8,312 bases of DNA from 40CM-2-70-7 sp035505915 (lineage in GTDB: Bacteria; Gemmatimonadota; Gemmatimonadetes; Gemmatimonadales; GWC2-71-9): contig DATJQI010000007.1 in the NCBI GenBank assembly GCA_035505915.1, forward strand, positions 1 to 8,312, read 5' to 3'. Both the position numbers and the translations under genes were made by a program. The notes below the pieces were generated by a model. It did no database searches and was not told the DNA's origin. It saw nothing but the letters and a program-made list of their open reading frames with translations. Below, piece after piece: positions 1 to 6,984 of the stretch; within the stretch, counting starts at the first letter, position 1, and each line of letters begins with the position of its first letter.

Positions 1-1
1 A

Positions 2-1447
2 GGCAAGATCCGCTTCACCTTCGACCCCAGCATCGAGACCTGGGAGGCGGCGTTCACGCCCCAGGGCCGCCAGCCCCTCGGGGGCTTCCTGAGCGGCGAC
101 TCCCTGGGCGCATCGGCCGTGCCGTCGCTCGGCCCGATGCAGACGGCCGTGCGGGCCGCGAGCGGCCTTTCCACCTTCGAAGCCAGCCTGGGACAGACGC
201 TGCTCGCCATCCGCTCGGAGCGGCGGGTGACTCCGATCACCGGTGAGGTCGGACTCTCCGACCGGCTCTCCGTCAGCCTGATGGTCCCGATCGTCCGCGT
301 CGACGTGCGGGAGACCCTCAACGTCGACTCCACCAGCAACCTCGGCCTCAATCCCCTGTACCTGGGAAACAGCGCCGCGTACACGGCATTCTTCAGCCAC
401 TTCGACGCCGCCTTGACCGCGCTCGACGCGCAGATCGCCGGCGGGACCTGCGCGCCCCGGTGCGCCGAGGCGCAGGCACTGTCGACGGAGGGACACGCGA
501 TCCGGAGCGCCTTGAACATCGCGGTGTACGGGACGGGCCCCTCCAGTCCGTCCCCGTTCCTGCCGCTCGCCGGCTCGAAGGCCGGTCAGGGCATCGACAC
601 CACGGTGATCACGCTCCAGCGCCAGCTGGCCGACTCGTTCGGCGTTTCGGGGTTCCCCGACACCCTGTCCCTGCCCCAGTTCGCCACGTCGTCCGACGAC
701 ATCCAGCAGATGCTCATCGACCCGCAGTACGGGTTCGACTACTCGCCCATCCAGCGGACGCCGAAGTTCTACCGCTACTGGCCGGGGGACGCGGAGATCG
801 CGGCGAAGTACCGCGTGGCGGTCGGACCGGCGTACGCGGGCACCGTGAAGGTCCTGGTGCGGCTGCCCACCGGCCATCAGGCGTCTCCGAACGATCCGTT
901 CGCGCTCTCGTCGGGCGATCATCAGACCGATCTCGAGGTGGGCTACATCCAGGAATGGACCCTGTGGAACCGGCTGTGGCTGAATCTCAACGCGCGGCTG
1001 GGCCTGCAGCTCCAGGGCCTGACCGACCGCCGCGTGGCGCCCCCGGGCGCGTTCTGGGTCCCCGCCGCCGCGGACGCCCGTCTCGATTGGAAGCCGGGGA
1101 ATTACCTCGCGCTCGATTTCGCGCCGATGTACCGGTTCGCGAAGCAGTTCTCGGCGGGCCTGACGGTCACGTATTACCGCCAGGGACTCGATCACTACAC
1201 CTTCCCCACGCCGGGGGACTCCGTGGCGCTCGCGACGCGGCTGGGCGCTCCGGTGAGCGCCTCGGTGCTCGATCCGGGCACGAATCGGCGGGACTGGCAG
1301 CTGGGCTTCGCGCTGACGTACGCCGGCCCGGTCTGGGAGACCGGGTTCTCGGTCCAACAGGTGGTCAGCGGGTGGGGCGCGGGGACTTCGGTGCCGGCGG
1401 CGACGACGTTCCGGCTGGTGTTCCGGGCGTTTCACTCGCTGTTCTGA
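2..1447 (+). CDS. Outer-membrane beta-barrel (porin/transporter-like) protein, 5' end cut by window edge
   Basis: The reading frame is open from the first bases of the window to a TGA at 1445-1447, giving 481 visible residues. The true start lies upstream; the in-frame GTG at 119 is internal, because clearly coding sequence precedes it. The protein looks like an outer-membrane beta-barrel: many alternating polar/hydrophobic, Tyr/Trp-rich strands (for example around 930-1020 and 1120-1200), few Cys, a VRLPTG segment near residues 283-288 and a GDHQTDLEVGY stretch near 305-315 as in porin-like 'MetA-pathway/transporter' barrels, and a C-terminal Phe (FHSLF) typical of the signal recognised by the Bam assembly machinery. 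An apparent loop carries a CAPRC pair (residues 150 and 154). No signal peptide can be judged because the N-terminus is missing. It faces the recN operon tail to tail and is probably functionally unrelated to it. The barrel call is fairly safe; the exact family and substrate are unknown. Confidence 0.7.
   Translation, partial: GKIRFTFDPSIETWEAAFTPQGRQPLGGFLSGDSLGASAVPSLGPMQTAVRAASGLSTFEASLGQTLLAIRSERRVTPITGEVGLSDRLSVSLMVPIVRVDVRETLNVDSTSNLGLNPLYLGNSAAYTAFFSHFDAALTALDAQIAGGTCAPRCAEAQALSTEGHAIRSALNIAVYGTGPSSPSPFLPLAGSKAGQGIDTTVITLQRQLADSFGVSGFPDTLSLPQFATSSDDIQQMLIDPQYGFDYSPIQRTPKFYRYWPGDAEIAAKYRVAVGPAYAGTVKVLVRLPTGHQASPNDPFALSSGDHQTDLEVGYIQEWTLWNRLWLNLNARLGLQLQGLTDRRVAPPGAFWVPAAADARLDWKPGNYLALDFAPMYRFAKQFSAGLTVTYYRQGLDHYTFPTPGDSVALATRLGAPVSASVLDPGTNRRDWQLGFALTYAGPVWETGFSVQQVVSGWGAGTSVPAATTFRLVFRAFHSLF
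1365..1447. other. Convergent 3' overlap of the barrel gene and recN (83 bp)
   Basis: Both strands are coding here. The + strand encodes the last beta-strand residues and Phe terminus of the barrel protein; the - strand encodes RecN residues 544-570. The conserved RecN core ends at Leu544, exactly where the overlap begins, so the antisense stretch adds only a Pro/Ser/Thr-rich tail. I see no intrinsic terminator (GC hairpin plus T run) for either gene here, so transcripts probably run into one another and could pair. Confidence 0.85.
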
Positions 1448-3077
1448 GCAGCGCCCGCGCGTGCCGGACCGCGGCCTCGAGATCGGGGTCGCCCAGCATC
1501 CGCGCCACCTCCCGTACGCGATCTTCTCCTTCCACCAGGCGCACGTCGCTCGTGGCTACGCCGCCCCGGGCGCCCTTGGTGATCACCACCTGGTGGCGTG
1601 CCTGGACGGCGATCTGGGGCAGATGCGTGATCACCAGCACCTGACGGCCGTCGGCCGCCACCCGCGCCAGCGCCTCCCCGACCTTCCCGCCCACCTCCCC
1701 GCCGATTCCCTGATCCACTTCGTCGAAGACCAGCGTCGGGACCCGGTCGTGCCCCGCGAGCACCACCTTCAGCGCGAGCATCAGCCGGGACTGCTCGCCG
1801 CCGGAGGCGACACGGGAGAGCGGCCGGGAGCCCATCCCGGGGGAGAGCTCCACTTCGAAGGACACCGCCTCGGCGCCCAGAGCGCCGGGCGCCGGGAGGC
1901 GCCTGAGTCCGGGATCGAACTGGCCTCCGGCGAGGCCGAGAGACGGGAGGTGATCGTTGACGGCCTTCTTCAGGCGTTTGGCGGCCGCTGAACGCTTGGC
2001 CGACAGGGCTTCGCAGGCGCGGACGAAATCCTTCGAAGCCTGCTCCTTCTCTTCGGCCAGAGACCTGAGATCAAGCTCCGCGGTGTCCAGAAGATCGAGC
2101 TCGCGGGCCGACGCGTCCCGGGTGGCCAGGACGTCGGGGATCTCGGGGCCGTACTTCTGCGTGAGCCGGTAGAGGGTGTCGCGGCGGCGGTCGATGGTCG
2201 CCAGGCGGCCCGGATCGGCGTCGATGCCGGCGGCGTAGTCCGAGGCCCTCGCGGCGAGCTCCTGGAGATTCGCGAAGGCCGCGTCCAGCATCTCACGCCA
2301 CTTCGCCACGGACGCATCGATACGCTCCAGTGCGGCCAGGGTCTTGGCGCCCTTGGCCAGCGCGGATTGGTCGCACGCCGTCTCGAGCTCCCGCGCCAGC
2401 CGTGTCAGCTCCTCGGCGTTCGCGAGCCGCCGGGCCTCCGTCTCGAGCGCCTGATCCTCCCCCGTCTTCGGCGCGGCCTGGGTGATCTCTTCCACCACGT
2501 GGCGGAGGTAGTCCGCCTTCCGGCGTACCTCGTCCTGTCTACTCCGCAGCTCCGCGTCCTTCACCACCGCGCCCTGCCAGCGGGCGTGCGCATCCCGCAC
2601 CGCCGCCCGCTCGACCTCGGCCCCCGCGTATGCGTCGAGGATCTCGGCCTGCGCCTCGCCGCGCACCAGCGACTGGGTTTCGTGTTGACCGTGGAGATCG
2701 ACGAGCGCGGCGCCGAGCTGCGCCAGGACGCCGATGGTGGTGGGAGAGCCGTTCACCCAGGCCCGGGAGCGGCCTTCGGGGTAGACCTCGCGCCGGATCA
2801 CCAGCGTGTCGTCGGCGAGGTCGACGCCGAGTCCCTCGGCCACGGCCCGGGCCGGCGCGCGCGGCGGCAGGTCGAACGCGCCCTCGACGACGGTCTTCTC
2901 GGCCCCCGGCCGGACCACGTCCGCCGACGCCCGCTCGCCCAGGAGCAGCGCCAGTGCGTCCACGAGCATCGACTTCCCCGCCCCGGTCTCCCCGCTCAGC
3001 ACGTTGAAGCCGGGCCCGAGCCGGAGCGTGACGTCGGCGATCACGGCCAGGTCCCGCACGCGAAGCTCGGCCAGCAT
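1365..3077 (-). CDS. recN: DNA repair protein RecN (SMC-like ATPase)
   Basis: RecN is an SMC-family ATPase that acts early in recombinational repair of double-strand breaks together with RecA. This 570-residue protein is close to the usual 550-570. It starts MLAELRVRDLAVIADV and has Walker A GETGAGKS at residues 29-36. A long helical, charged coiled-coil region (about 155-390) follows, then the ABC signature ASGGEQSR (424-431), Walker B TLVFDEVD (448-455) and the switch segment VLVITHLPQIA (480-490). The ATG at 3077 shares its A with the nadK stop (TGATG), so translation is probably coupled; no clear Shine-Dalgarno is visible. The conserved core ends at HARALL (539-544). The remaining 26 residues are a Pro/Ser/Thr-rich tail encoded antisense to the end of the barrel gene. 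The signature has Gln429 where RecN usually has a hydrophobic residue. Identification is very secure; the role of the tail is unknown. Confidence 0.97.
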   Translation of the reverse strand: MLAELRVRDLAVIADVTLRLGPGFNVLSGETGAGKSMLVDALALLLGERASADVVRPGAEKTVVEGAFDLPPRAPARAVAEGLGVDLADDTLVIRREVYPEGRSRAWVNGSPTTIGVLAQLGAALVDLHGQHETQSLVRGEAQAEILDAYAGAEVERAAVRDAHARWQGAVVKDAELRSRQDEVRRKADYLRHVVEEITQAAPKTGEDQALETEARRLANAEELTRLARELETACDQSALAKGAKTLAALERIDASVAKWREMLDAAFANLQELAARASDYAAGIDADPGRLATIDRRRDTLYRLTQKYGPEIPDVLATRDASARELDLLDTAELDLRSLAEEKEQASKDFVRACEALSAKRSAAAKRLKKAVNDHLPSLGLAGGQFDPGLRRLPAPGALGAEAVSFEVELSPGMGSRPLSRVASGGEQSRLMLALKVVLAGHDRVPTLVFDEVDQGIGGEVGGKVGEALARVAADGRQVLVITHLPQIAVQARHQVVITKGARGGVATSDVRLVEGEDRVREVARMLGDPDLEAAVRHARALLRTASETPGTPAGTSSPPAPKSPRPTR

Positions 3078-3949
3078 CAGCGGCGCTCGCGGTCGGAGAG
3101 ATCCCCCCACTGGAGCTTCTTCCGCATCCGCGCGAAGAATCCTTCGGGCCCCAGTCGCACCAGGAGCACCGGCTGCTCGGCGCGCTTCACGACGAGGCGC
3201 TCCCCGGGCCGGATGGTGGTCCCCACCTGCCCGTCGTAGGACACCAGCACGTCGTCGGTCCAGGGCGGGATCGGCTCGACGGTGACCGCGCAGTTGGACG
3301 GCACCACGAGGGGGCGCACCGCCAGCGTGTGCGGGCAGATGGCCGTGACCACGATGGCGTCCACGCCCGGCACGACGATGGGCCCGCCCGCCGACATCGA
3401 GTACGCGGTGGACCCCGTGGGCGTCGAGACGATGATCCCGTCCGCCGAGTATTGACCCACTTCGTCGCCGTCCACGGAGACCCGCAGCCGCACCACGCGC
3501 GCCACGCCGCCCTTGTGCACCGCGACGTCGTTCAGGATGAGGGGCTCGTCGCGGGAGGCCCCCTGCTTCTGCTCGATGCGCGACGCGAGGGCCAGCCGGG
3601 GTTCGGTGGCGTAGGCCCGCCGGACCAGGGCGTCGAGCGCCCAGTCGAGCGACTGGATGGAGGCCGTGGTGAGGAAGCCGACGCGCCCCAGGTTGACGCC
3701 CAGGATGGGGGTCCGGGAGGCCGAGAGGAGCCGCGCGCCGCGCAGGAGCGTCCCGTCTCCGCCGAGCGTCAGGAGACAGTCGAGACGGCCCGGGTCGGAC
3801 AGCGCACCGGGAGCGGGGTCGGGCCAGATCTTGAGGAGGTCGGGCTCGGCGAAAAAGGTCACGCCGAGCTTGGCGCCCGAGCGCCCCAGCTGGGCGAGCA
3901 CGGTCCCGAGGTCGCGGTAATTGGCGTTGCCGACGACCCCGACGTTCAT
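3077..3949 (-). CDS. nadK: NAD kinase
   Basis: This cytoplasmic enzyme phosphorylates NAD+ to NADP+ using ATP or polyphosphate and so sets the NADP(H) pool. The 290-residue product has the usual length. Family motifs are in order: GGDGT at 63-67 with catalytic Asp65, NLGRVGFLT at 86-94, LNDVAVHKG at 139-147 (the NE/D motif), SADGIIVSTPTGSTAYS at 168-184 (the Gly-rich substrate loop), and CPHTL at 205-209. The ATG at 3949 overlaps the dxs stop in an ATGA, and the recN start overlaps the nadK stop in a TGATG, so the gene is embedded in the operon. The nearest purine-rich Shine-Dalgarno-like stretch (GAGGAA) lies about 14 nt upstream, which is far, so re-initiation from dxs is the likelier route. 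NADPH supply is relevant to the MEP and folate enzymes encoded upstream. It occupies the position after dxs where many genomes have tlyA. Confidence 0.97.
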   Translation of the reverse strand: MNVGVVGNANYRDLGTVLAQLGRSGAKLGVTFFAEPDLLKIWPDPAPGALSDPGRLDCLLTLGGDGTLLRGARLLSASRTPILGVNLGRVGFLTTASIQSLDWALDALVRRAYATEPRLALASRIEQKQGASRDEPLILNDVAVHKGGVARVVRLRVSVDGDEVGQYSADGIIVSTPTGSTAYSMSAGGPIVVPGVDAIVVTAICPHTLAVRPLVVPSNCAVTVEPIPPWTDDVLVSYDGQVGTTIRPGERLVVKRAEQPVLLVRLGPEGFFARMRKKLQWGDLSDRERR

Positions 3950-5844
3950 TTGGGAGTGAGGGATTCCTCGGCCGCCAGCGCGCGGAAGCGCGCCGCGATC
4001 CCTCCGGCGGTGAGTCCCACCTCCGCGAGCTGCTGGGCACGGGGGGCGTGCTCGTAGATGCGGTCGGGAACGCCGAGCGGCACCACGCGGACGCCGGGGG
4101 CCGTGGTCTCGACCACACCGGCGAGGTAGGCGCCGAAGCCGTTCACGACGGTGCCGTCCTCCACGGTCAGCAGGAGCTGGTGGTCGTGCACCAGCGCGTC
4201 CAGGGTCACGCGGTCGAGCGGCTTCAGGAAGCGGCAGTTCACCACCGTGAGATCCCAGCCGTCCGACGCCAGCTGCGCCGCGGCGTCGAGGGCCGGCTGG
4301 CACATCACTCCGACCGCCAGGATGGCGCAGTCTTTCCCCTTCCGCAGCACTTCCCAGGTCCCGTACGGCACCGGCGGCACCTCGCCCGCGGGCGGCACCT
4401 CGCCGGGGGCCTTGTCGCGCGGATAGCGGAGCGCGAACGGGCCGTCGTGCTGCAGCGCCGCGCGGAGCAGGCCGATGAGCTCCCGCCCGTCCCGCGGCGC
4501 CGTCACGGTCATGTTGGGCACCGCGAGCAGGTAGGCGATGTCGTACAGGCCCATATGGGTCTGGCCGTCGTCTCCCACCATCCCGGCCCGGTCCATCGCG
4601 AAGATGACGGGCAGTTTCTGGATCGCGACGTCGTGGATGATGTTGTCGTACGCGCGCTGCAGGAAGGTCGAGTAGATCGCGACGACGGGACGGATCCCCT
4701 GCGTGGCGAGACCGGCGGCGAAAGTGGTGGCGTGGCCTTCGGCGATGCCGACGTCGAAGAACCGGTCCGGATACTTCTTCTGGAACAGATTGGTCCCCGT
4801 CCCCGACGGCATCGCCGCCGTGATCGCCACGAGATGCGGATACTCCGCGCCGAGCTGGACGAGCGCTTCGCCGAAGATCTTGGTCCACTGCGGCGCGCCG
4901 GGGGCGACGGGCTTGAGCTGGCCGGTCACCGGGTCGTAGGGCGCGCGCGCGTGATACTTCTCGAGGTCGGGCTCGGGGTGCGGGAAGCCCTTGCCCTTGT
5001 GGGTCAGGACGTGGATCACCCGCGGTCCCTTGAGGGACTTCACGATCTCGAAGGTCTGGAGCATCTGGTCGATGTTGTGACCGTCGATGGGCCCGAAGTA
5101 CCGGAACCCCAGCTCCTCGAAGAGCATCCCCGGAGACCAGAGGTTCTTGACGCTCTCTTCCACGGTCTTGGCGAACTCCACGAGCTTCGGCCCGCCCACC
5201 AGATGCGACGCGCGCTCGATCATCCCCTTCACCATCTCGCGCACGCGGACGGTGAGGGGATTCGCGATGACCGACCCCAGGTACTTGCTCATCGCGCCCA
5301 CGTTGGGCGCGATGGACATCCCGTTGTCGTTCAGCACCAGGATGATGTCGCGGTTCGAATGACCGGCGTTGTTCAGGGCCTCGTAGGGGAGCCCGCACGT
5401 CATCGCCCCGTCGCCCACCACCGCGAGGACGCGATAGTCGTCGCCGGCCAGGTCGCGCGCCGTGGCCATCCCCAGCGCGGCCGACAGCGCCGTGCCGGCG
5501 TGGCCGGCGCCGAACTGGTCGTGGGTGCTCTCGCTGCGGCGCAGAAAGCCGTTCAGGCCGCCCGGCTGGCGGAGCGTGTGCAGCCGGTCGTTGCGGCCGG
5601 TCAGGATCTTCCAGGGATACCCCTGGTGCCCCACATCCCAGACGATCTTGTCGCGGGGCGAATCGAAGGCCCGGCAGAGCGCGACGGTGAGCTCCACGAC
5701 GCCCAGTCCGGCGCCGATGTGCCCGCCCGTCTGGGACACGACGTCGATGAGGCGCCGGCGCACCTCGTCCGCCAGCGGCTGCAGCGATTCGGCGGGCAGC
5801 CGCTTGACGTCCTCGGGACCGTGGATTTGGTCGAGCAGGGCCAT
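3946..5844 (-). CDS. dxs: 1-deoxy-D-xylulose-5-phosphate synthase (DXS)
   Basis: DXS condenses pyruvate and glyceraldehyde-3-phosphate to DXP, the thiamine-diphosphate-dependent entry step of the MEP isoprenoid pathway. The 632-residue length is normal. Visible motifs are GGHIGAGLGVVELT (40-53, His42 equivalent to E. coli His49), WDVGHQGYPWKILTGR (69-84), the ThDP motif GDGAMTC (144-150) through NDN (172-174), DVGIAEGHA (364-372) with general base Glu369, YSTFLQRAYD (391-400), DDGQTHMG (425-432) and YPR (474-476). Relative to E. coli, AEGHA replaces AEQHA and TCG replaces TGG in the ThDP motif; both are known or plausible lineage variants rather than defects. A six-residue in-frame tandem duplication (GEVPPAGEVPPV) lies just after YPR. 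The ATG at 5844 is 5 nt after the ispA stop with only a weak purine-rich leader, and the stop overlaps the nadK ATG by 4 nt. It supplies precursors used by the adjacent ispA product. Confidence 0.98.
   Translation of the reverse strand: MALLDQIHGPEDVKRLPAESLQPLADEVRRRLIDVVSQTGGHIGAGLGVVELTVALCRAFDSPRDKIVWDVGHQGYPWKILTGRNDRLHTLRQPGGLNGFLRRSESTHDQFGAGHAGTALSAALGMATARDLAGDDYRVLAVVGDGAMTCGLPYEALNNAGHSNRDIILVLNDNGMSIAPNVGAMSKYLGSVIANPLTVRVREMVKGMIERASHLVGGPKLVEFAKTVEESVKNLWSPGMLFEELGFRYFGPIDGHNIDQMLQTFEIVKSLKGPRVIHVLTHKGKGFPHPEPDLEKYHARAPYDPVTGQLKPVAPGAPQWTKIFGEALVQLGAEYPHLVAITAAMPSGTGTNLFQKKYPDRFFDVGIAEGHATTFAAGLATQGIRPVVAIYSTFLQRAYDNIIHDVAIQKLPVIFAMDRAGMVGDDGQTHMGLYDIAYLLAVPNMTVTAPRDGRELIGLLRAALQHDGPFALRYPRDKAPGEVPPAGEVPPVPYGTWEVLRKGKDCAILAVGVMCQPALDAAAQLASDGWDLTVVNCRFLKPLDRVTLDALVHDHQLLLTVEDGTVVNGFGAYLAGVVETTAPGVRVVPLGVPDRIYEHAPRAQQLAEVGLTAGGIAARFRALAAEESLTPK
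4373..4404 (-). repeat. Two-copy tandem duplication in dxs (18-nt period)
   Basis: The 14-mer GGCGGCACCTCGCC (+ strand) occurs at 4373-4386 and again, identical, at 4391-4404. The 18-nt period keeps the dxs frame and gives GEVPPA followed by GEVPPV (residues 481-492). The repeat lies in a variable loop after the conserved YPR motif, so it should be tolerated. Confidence 0.8.
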
Positions 5845-5849
5845 AGGCT

Positions 5850-6779
5850 CTAGTTGGGTCGGGTGACGATGTAGTGCGCCAACTCCACCAGCGTAGGGGA
5901 AACTAACCCCGCCGAGAGCAGCCGGGCCACCGCACCCGCGGAAAGCCGCTCCGCCTCGGCCCGGGCCGCCCCCACCCCCAGGAGCGTGACGAAGGTCGTC
6001 TTGTCGAGGGCGACGTCCTTCCCGGCGGTCTTCCCCAGCTGGTCCGAGGTGGCCGTGGCGTCCAGCACGTCGTCCGCGATCTGGAACGCCAGCCCGATGG
6101 CCTCGCCGTACCCGCGGAGGGCCTCGATCCGCTGCGCGGGCACGTCGTCGCCGGCCGCCAGGGCGCCGATCACGCAGGAGGCGGCGATCAAGGCGCCGGT
6201 CTTCCGGGCGTGGACCTCGCGGAGCCCCGCGAGCTCGATCCCGCCCCCCTCGCCCTCGAGGTCCAGCGCCTGCCCCCCGATCATCCCGCCCGCGCCCGCG
6301 GCCCGGAACAGCTCGAGGGCGATGTCCCGCCGGCGCCCGAGGGAAAGGGCGAGGCGCTCCATCCCGCGGGCGAGCACCCGCGCGGCGAGCGCCACCATGT
6401 GGTAGCCGGCCCGGGTGGCGGTGGGCACATCGAAGGCCCGGTGGGTCGTGGGGCGCCCCCGGCGCAGGTCGTCGTTGTCCATGCAGGGCAGATCGTCGTG
6501 CACGAGGGAGTAGGCGTGCACCACTTCCACCGCCGCGGCCAGCTCGGCCACCGCGGGGTTCCCACCGCCGAGGGACTCGTAGGCGCTGAAGACCAGGGTG
6601 GGACGCAGGCGCTTGCCGGGCGAGAGGAGACTGTACCGCACCGCCGCCGCGACCGGCCCGGGCCAGAATCCGGCCGCGTCGTCGCTCCATTCGGCCAGGA
6701 CGGCGTCCACCCGCTTCCGGCAGTCGGCGAGGTAGGCGTCCAGGCCGCGGGCGGCGTCTTCAGCCGTCGAGGTCGTCAA
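5850..6779 (-). CDS. ispA: Type II polyprenyl (probably farnesyl) diphosphate synthase
   Basis: This enzyme condenses isopentenyl diphosphate with allylic diphosphates, downstream of DXS. The 309-residue protein has GKRLRP (55-60), the first Asp-rich motif within HDDLPCMDNDDLRRG (94-108), GGQALDLE (168-175), KTG (193-195), the second Asp-rich motif FQIADDVLD (232-240) and GKTAGKD (249-255). Tyr90 and Ser91 lie 5 and 4 residues before the first motif, as in bacterial farnesyl diphosphate synthases, which suggests a C15 product; a C20 product is possible. The usual GDAL-type segment after the first motif reads GYHM (125-128). The chosen start is TTG at 6779, overlapping xseB by 20 nt: it is the only canonical start upstream of the conserved N-terminal helix (LDAYLADCRKRV). 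The next candidate, a GTG at Val24, would cut that helix. The ribosome-binding sequence is weak, so coupling to xseB is likely. Function is secure; start and chain length are less so. Confidence 0.93.
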   Translation of the reverse strand: MTTSTAEDAARGLDAYLADCRKRVDAVLAEWSDDAAGFWPGPVAAAVRYSLLSPGKRLRPTLVFSAYESLGGGNPAVAELAAAVEVVHAYSLVHDDLPCMDNDDLRRGRPTTHRAFDVPTATRAGYHMVALAARVLARGMERLALSLGRRRDIALELFRAAGAGGMIGGQALDLEGEGGGIELAGLREVHARKTGALIAASCVIGALAAGDDVPAQRIEALRGYGEAIGLAFQIADDVLDATATSDQLGKTAGKDVALDKTTFVTLLGVGAARAEAERLSAGAVARLLSAGLVSPTLVELAHYIVTRPN

Positions 6780-6984
6780 CCCGGAGGGTTCCGGCGTGAT
6801 CGGTGAGCACCTGCTTGACCTTCGCCTGCGCGGCGGTAAGCCGCTCGCGCGCGGCCCGCAGACGCTCGACGCCTTCCTCGAACAGCTGCAGCGCCTGGTC
6901 CAGATCGAGATCCGGAGTTTCGAGCTGCCGGACGATGGCCTCGAGGCGCTCCAGCTCCTTCCCGAAGTCCGGGGCGGCGGGCAT
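6760..6984 (-). CDS. xseB: Exodeoxyribonuclease VII small subunit
   Basis: XseB is the small, helical subunit that binds the coiled-coil region of XseA to form exonuclease VII, which degrades single-stranded DNA. At 74 residues it matches the usual 70-80. It shows the family pattern: FGKELERLEAIVRQLE near residues 7-22, then LDLDQALQLFEEGVERL (26-42) and a second amphipathic helix ending in VKQVL (55-59). The ATG at 6984 shares its A with the xseA stop (TGATG) and has a good Shine-Dalgarno (GGTGGAG) 5 nt upstream, so the start is well supported. Its 3' end overlaps the TTG start of ispA by 20 nt. Adjacent, coupled synthesis fits a complex that contains several XseB per XseA. Confidence 0.95.
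   Translation of the reverse strand: MPAAPDFGKELERLEAIVRQLETPDLDLDQALQLFEEGVERLRAARERLTAAQAKVKQVLTDHAGTLRVDDLDG

Noticed and set aside
1440..1510. Possible bidirectional terminator between the convergent genes
   Set aside because: Short GC-rich inverted stretches exist, but no stable stem followed by a T run on either strand; the region is recN coding sequence.
460..1644. 394-codon + strand frame overlapping the barrel gene
   Set aside because: The translation is Arg/Gly/Pro-rich noise in the wrong frame of a protein with clear barrel character.
2367..4057. Several + strand open frames opposite recN and nadK
   Set aside because: They have the composition of GC-driven shadow frames and no domain motifs; the minus-strand genes carry complete, ordered catalytic motifs.
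3078..5398. N-terminal extensions of nadK and recN (long in-frame upstream sequence)
   Set aside because: The upstream parts are out-of-frame readings of dxs and nadK, Arg/Pro/Gly-rich and without homology. The family N-termini begin at the coupled ATGs at 3949 and 3077.
4048..5853. 601-codon + strand open frame opposite dxs
   Set aside because: It is antisense to an unambiguous dxs, its translation is Arg/His/Val-rich without recognisable motifs, and long antisense frames are expected in DNA of this GC content.
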